A stretch of 5,310 nt of DNA, from contig CAVINP010000127.1 of the NCBI GenBank assembly GCA_963643985.1, positions 1 to 5,310 of the forward strand. The letters run 5' to 3'. Within the stretch, counting starts at the first letter, position 1. Each line of letters opens with the position of its first letter. Made by a program: the position numbers and the translations under genes. Positions 5,256 through 5,310 of the stretch are shown one piece after another. The notes beneath the pieces were generated by a model that made no database searches, was not told the DNA's origin, and worked only from the letters and a program-made list of their open reading frames with translations. Source of the DNA: SFTH01 sp963643985 (GTDB lineage: Bacteria; Bacillota; Clostridia; Christensenellales; Aristaeellaceae).

Positions 5256-5310
5256 TAGAGTGTGTTTCTAAAATGAGACATGTGCAGTTTCGAGTGGATT
5301 TGCTTGCAGT
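5256..5310. repeat. Foldback repeat element, copy 2 (left end only, cut by window end)
   Basis: The segment starts TAGAGTGTGTTTCTAAAA and matches 2251-2305 in the same orientation. The first 18 bases agree at 17 positions, and TTCGAG and GGATTT further in also agree, with one single-base indel between. Overall identity is about three quarters by eye. The right arm, if present, lies outside the window, so it is unknown whether this copy is complete. Confidence 0.7.

Noticed and set aside
1..5310. CRISPR array, tRNA, rRNA, transposase or defence genes
   Set aside because: I looked for regular spaced repeats, tRNA-like cloverleaves and transposase, integrase or nuclease motifs and found none.

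Overview
The window looks like a chromosomal stretch from a fairly GC-rich member of the Firmicutes (Bacillota), probably class Clostridia. The signs are strong AGGAGG-type ribosome binding sites, three consensus extended -10 promoters (TGnTATAAT), a bacterial-type prolyl-tRNA synthetase with an editing insertion, and GC-rich genes separated by AT-rich spacers full of hairpins. The genus cannot be decided from the sequence. The gene content is ordinary; the less ordinary material is in the intergenic DNA.

Layout: (1) Positions 1-284 hold the 3' end of a transketolase gene on the + strand, closed by a strong intrinsic terminator (298-340). (2) Positions 343-418 hold a small palindromic element that can fold as a three-way junction and is bracketed by an exact 8-bp direct repeat. 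(3) proS, prolyl-tRNA synthetase, lies on the - strand (426-2153) with its own promoter at 2206-2233. (4) The 372-bp divergent spacer (2154-2525) contains the proS promoter, a ~160-bp foldback repeat (2251-2412) and the promoter of the next operon. (5) A three-gene + strand operon (2526-4758) encodes a polar amino-acid ABC importer: permease, ATPase, then the secreted solute-binding protein. Sequence style suggests L-cystine as the most likely substrate, without proof. (6) A 104-residue membrane protein of unknown function (4813-5127) follows, with its own promoter. (7) The last 183 bp hold two hairpins, the second a probable terminator, and the start of a second copy of the foldback repeat (5256-5310), cut off by the window end.

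How the parts work together: the three transporter genes should make one importer. The binding protein captures an amino acid outside the cell, a permease homodimer forms the channel, and an ATPase dimer drives uptake. The permease and ATPase genes overlap by 20 bp and are probably translationally coupled. Transketolase (pentose phosphate pathway) and ProRS (translation) are housekeeping neighbours with no evident functional link to the importer. I see no defence system, CRISPR array, tRNA, rRNA or intact transposase. The best candidates for something undescribed are the two intergenic elements (343-418, and the 2251-2412 / 5256-5310 family).
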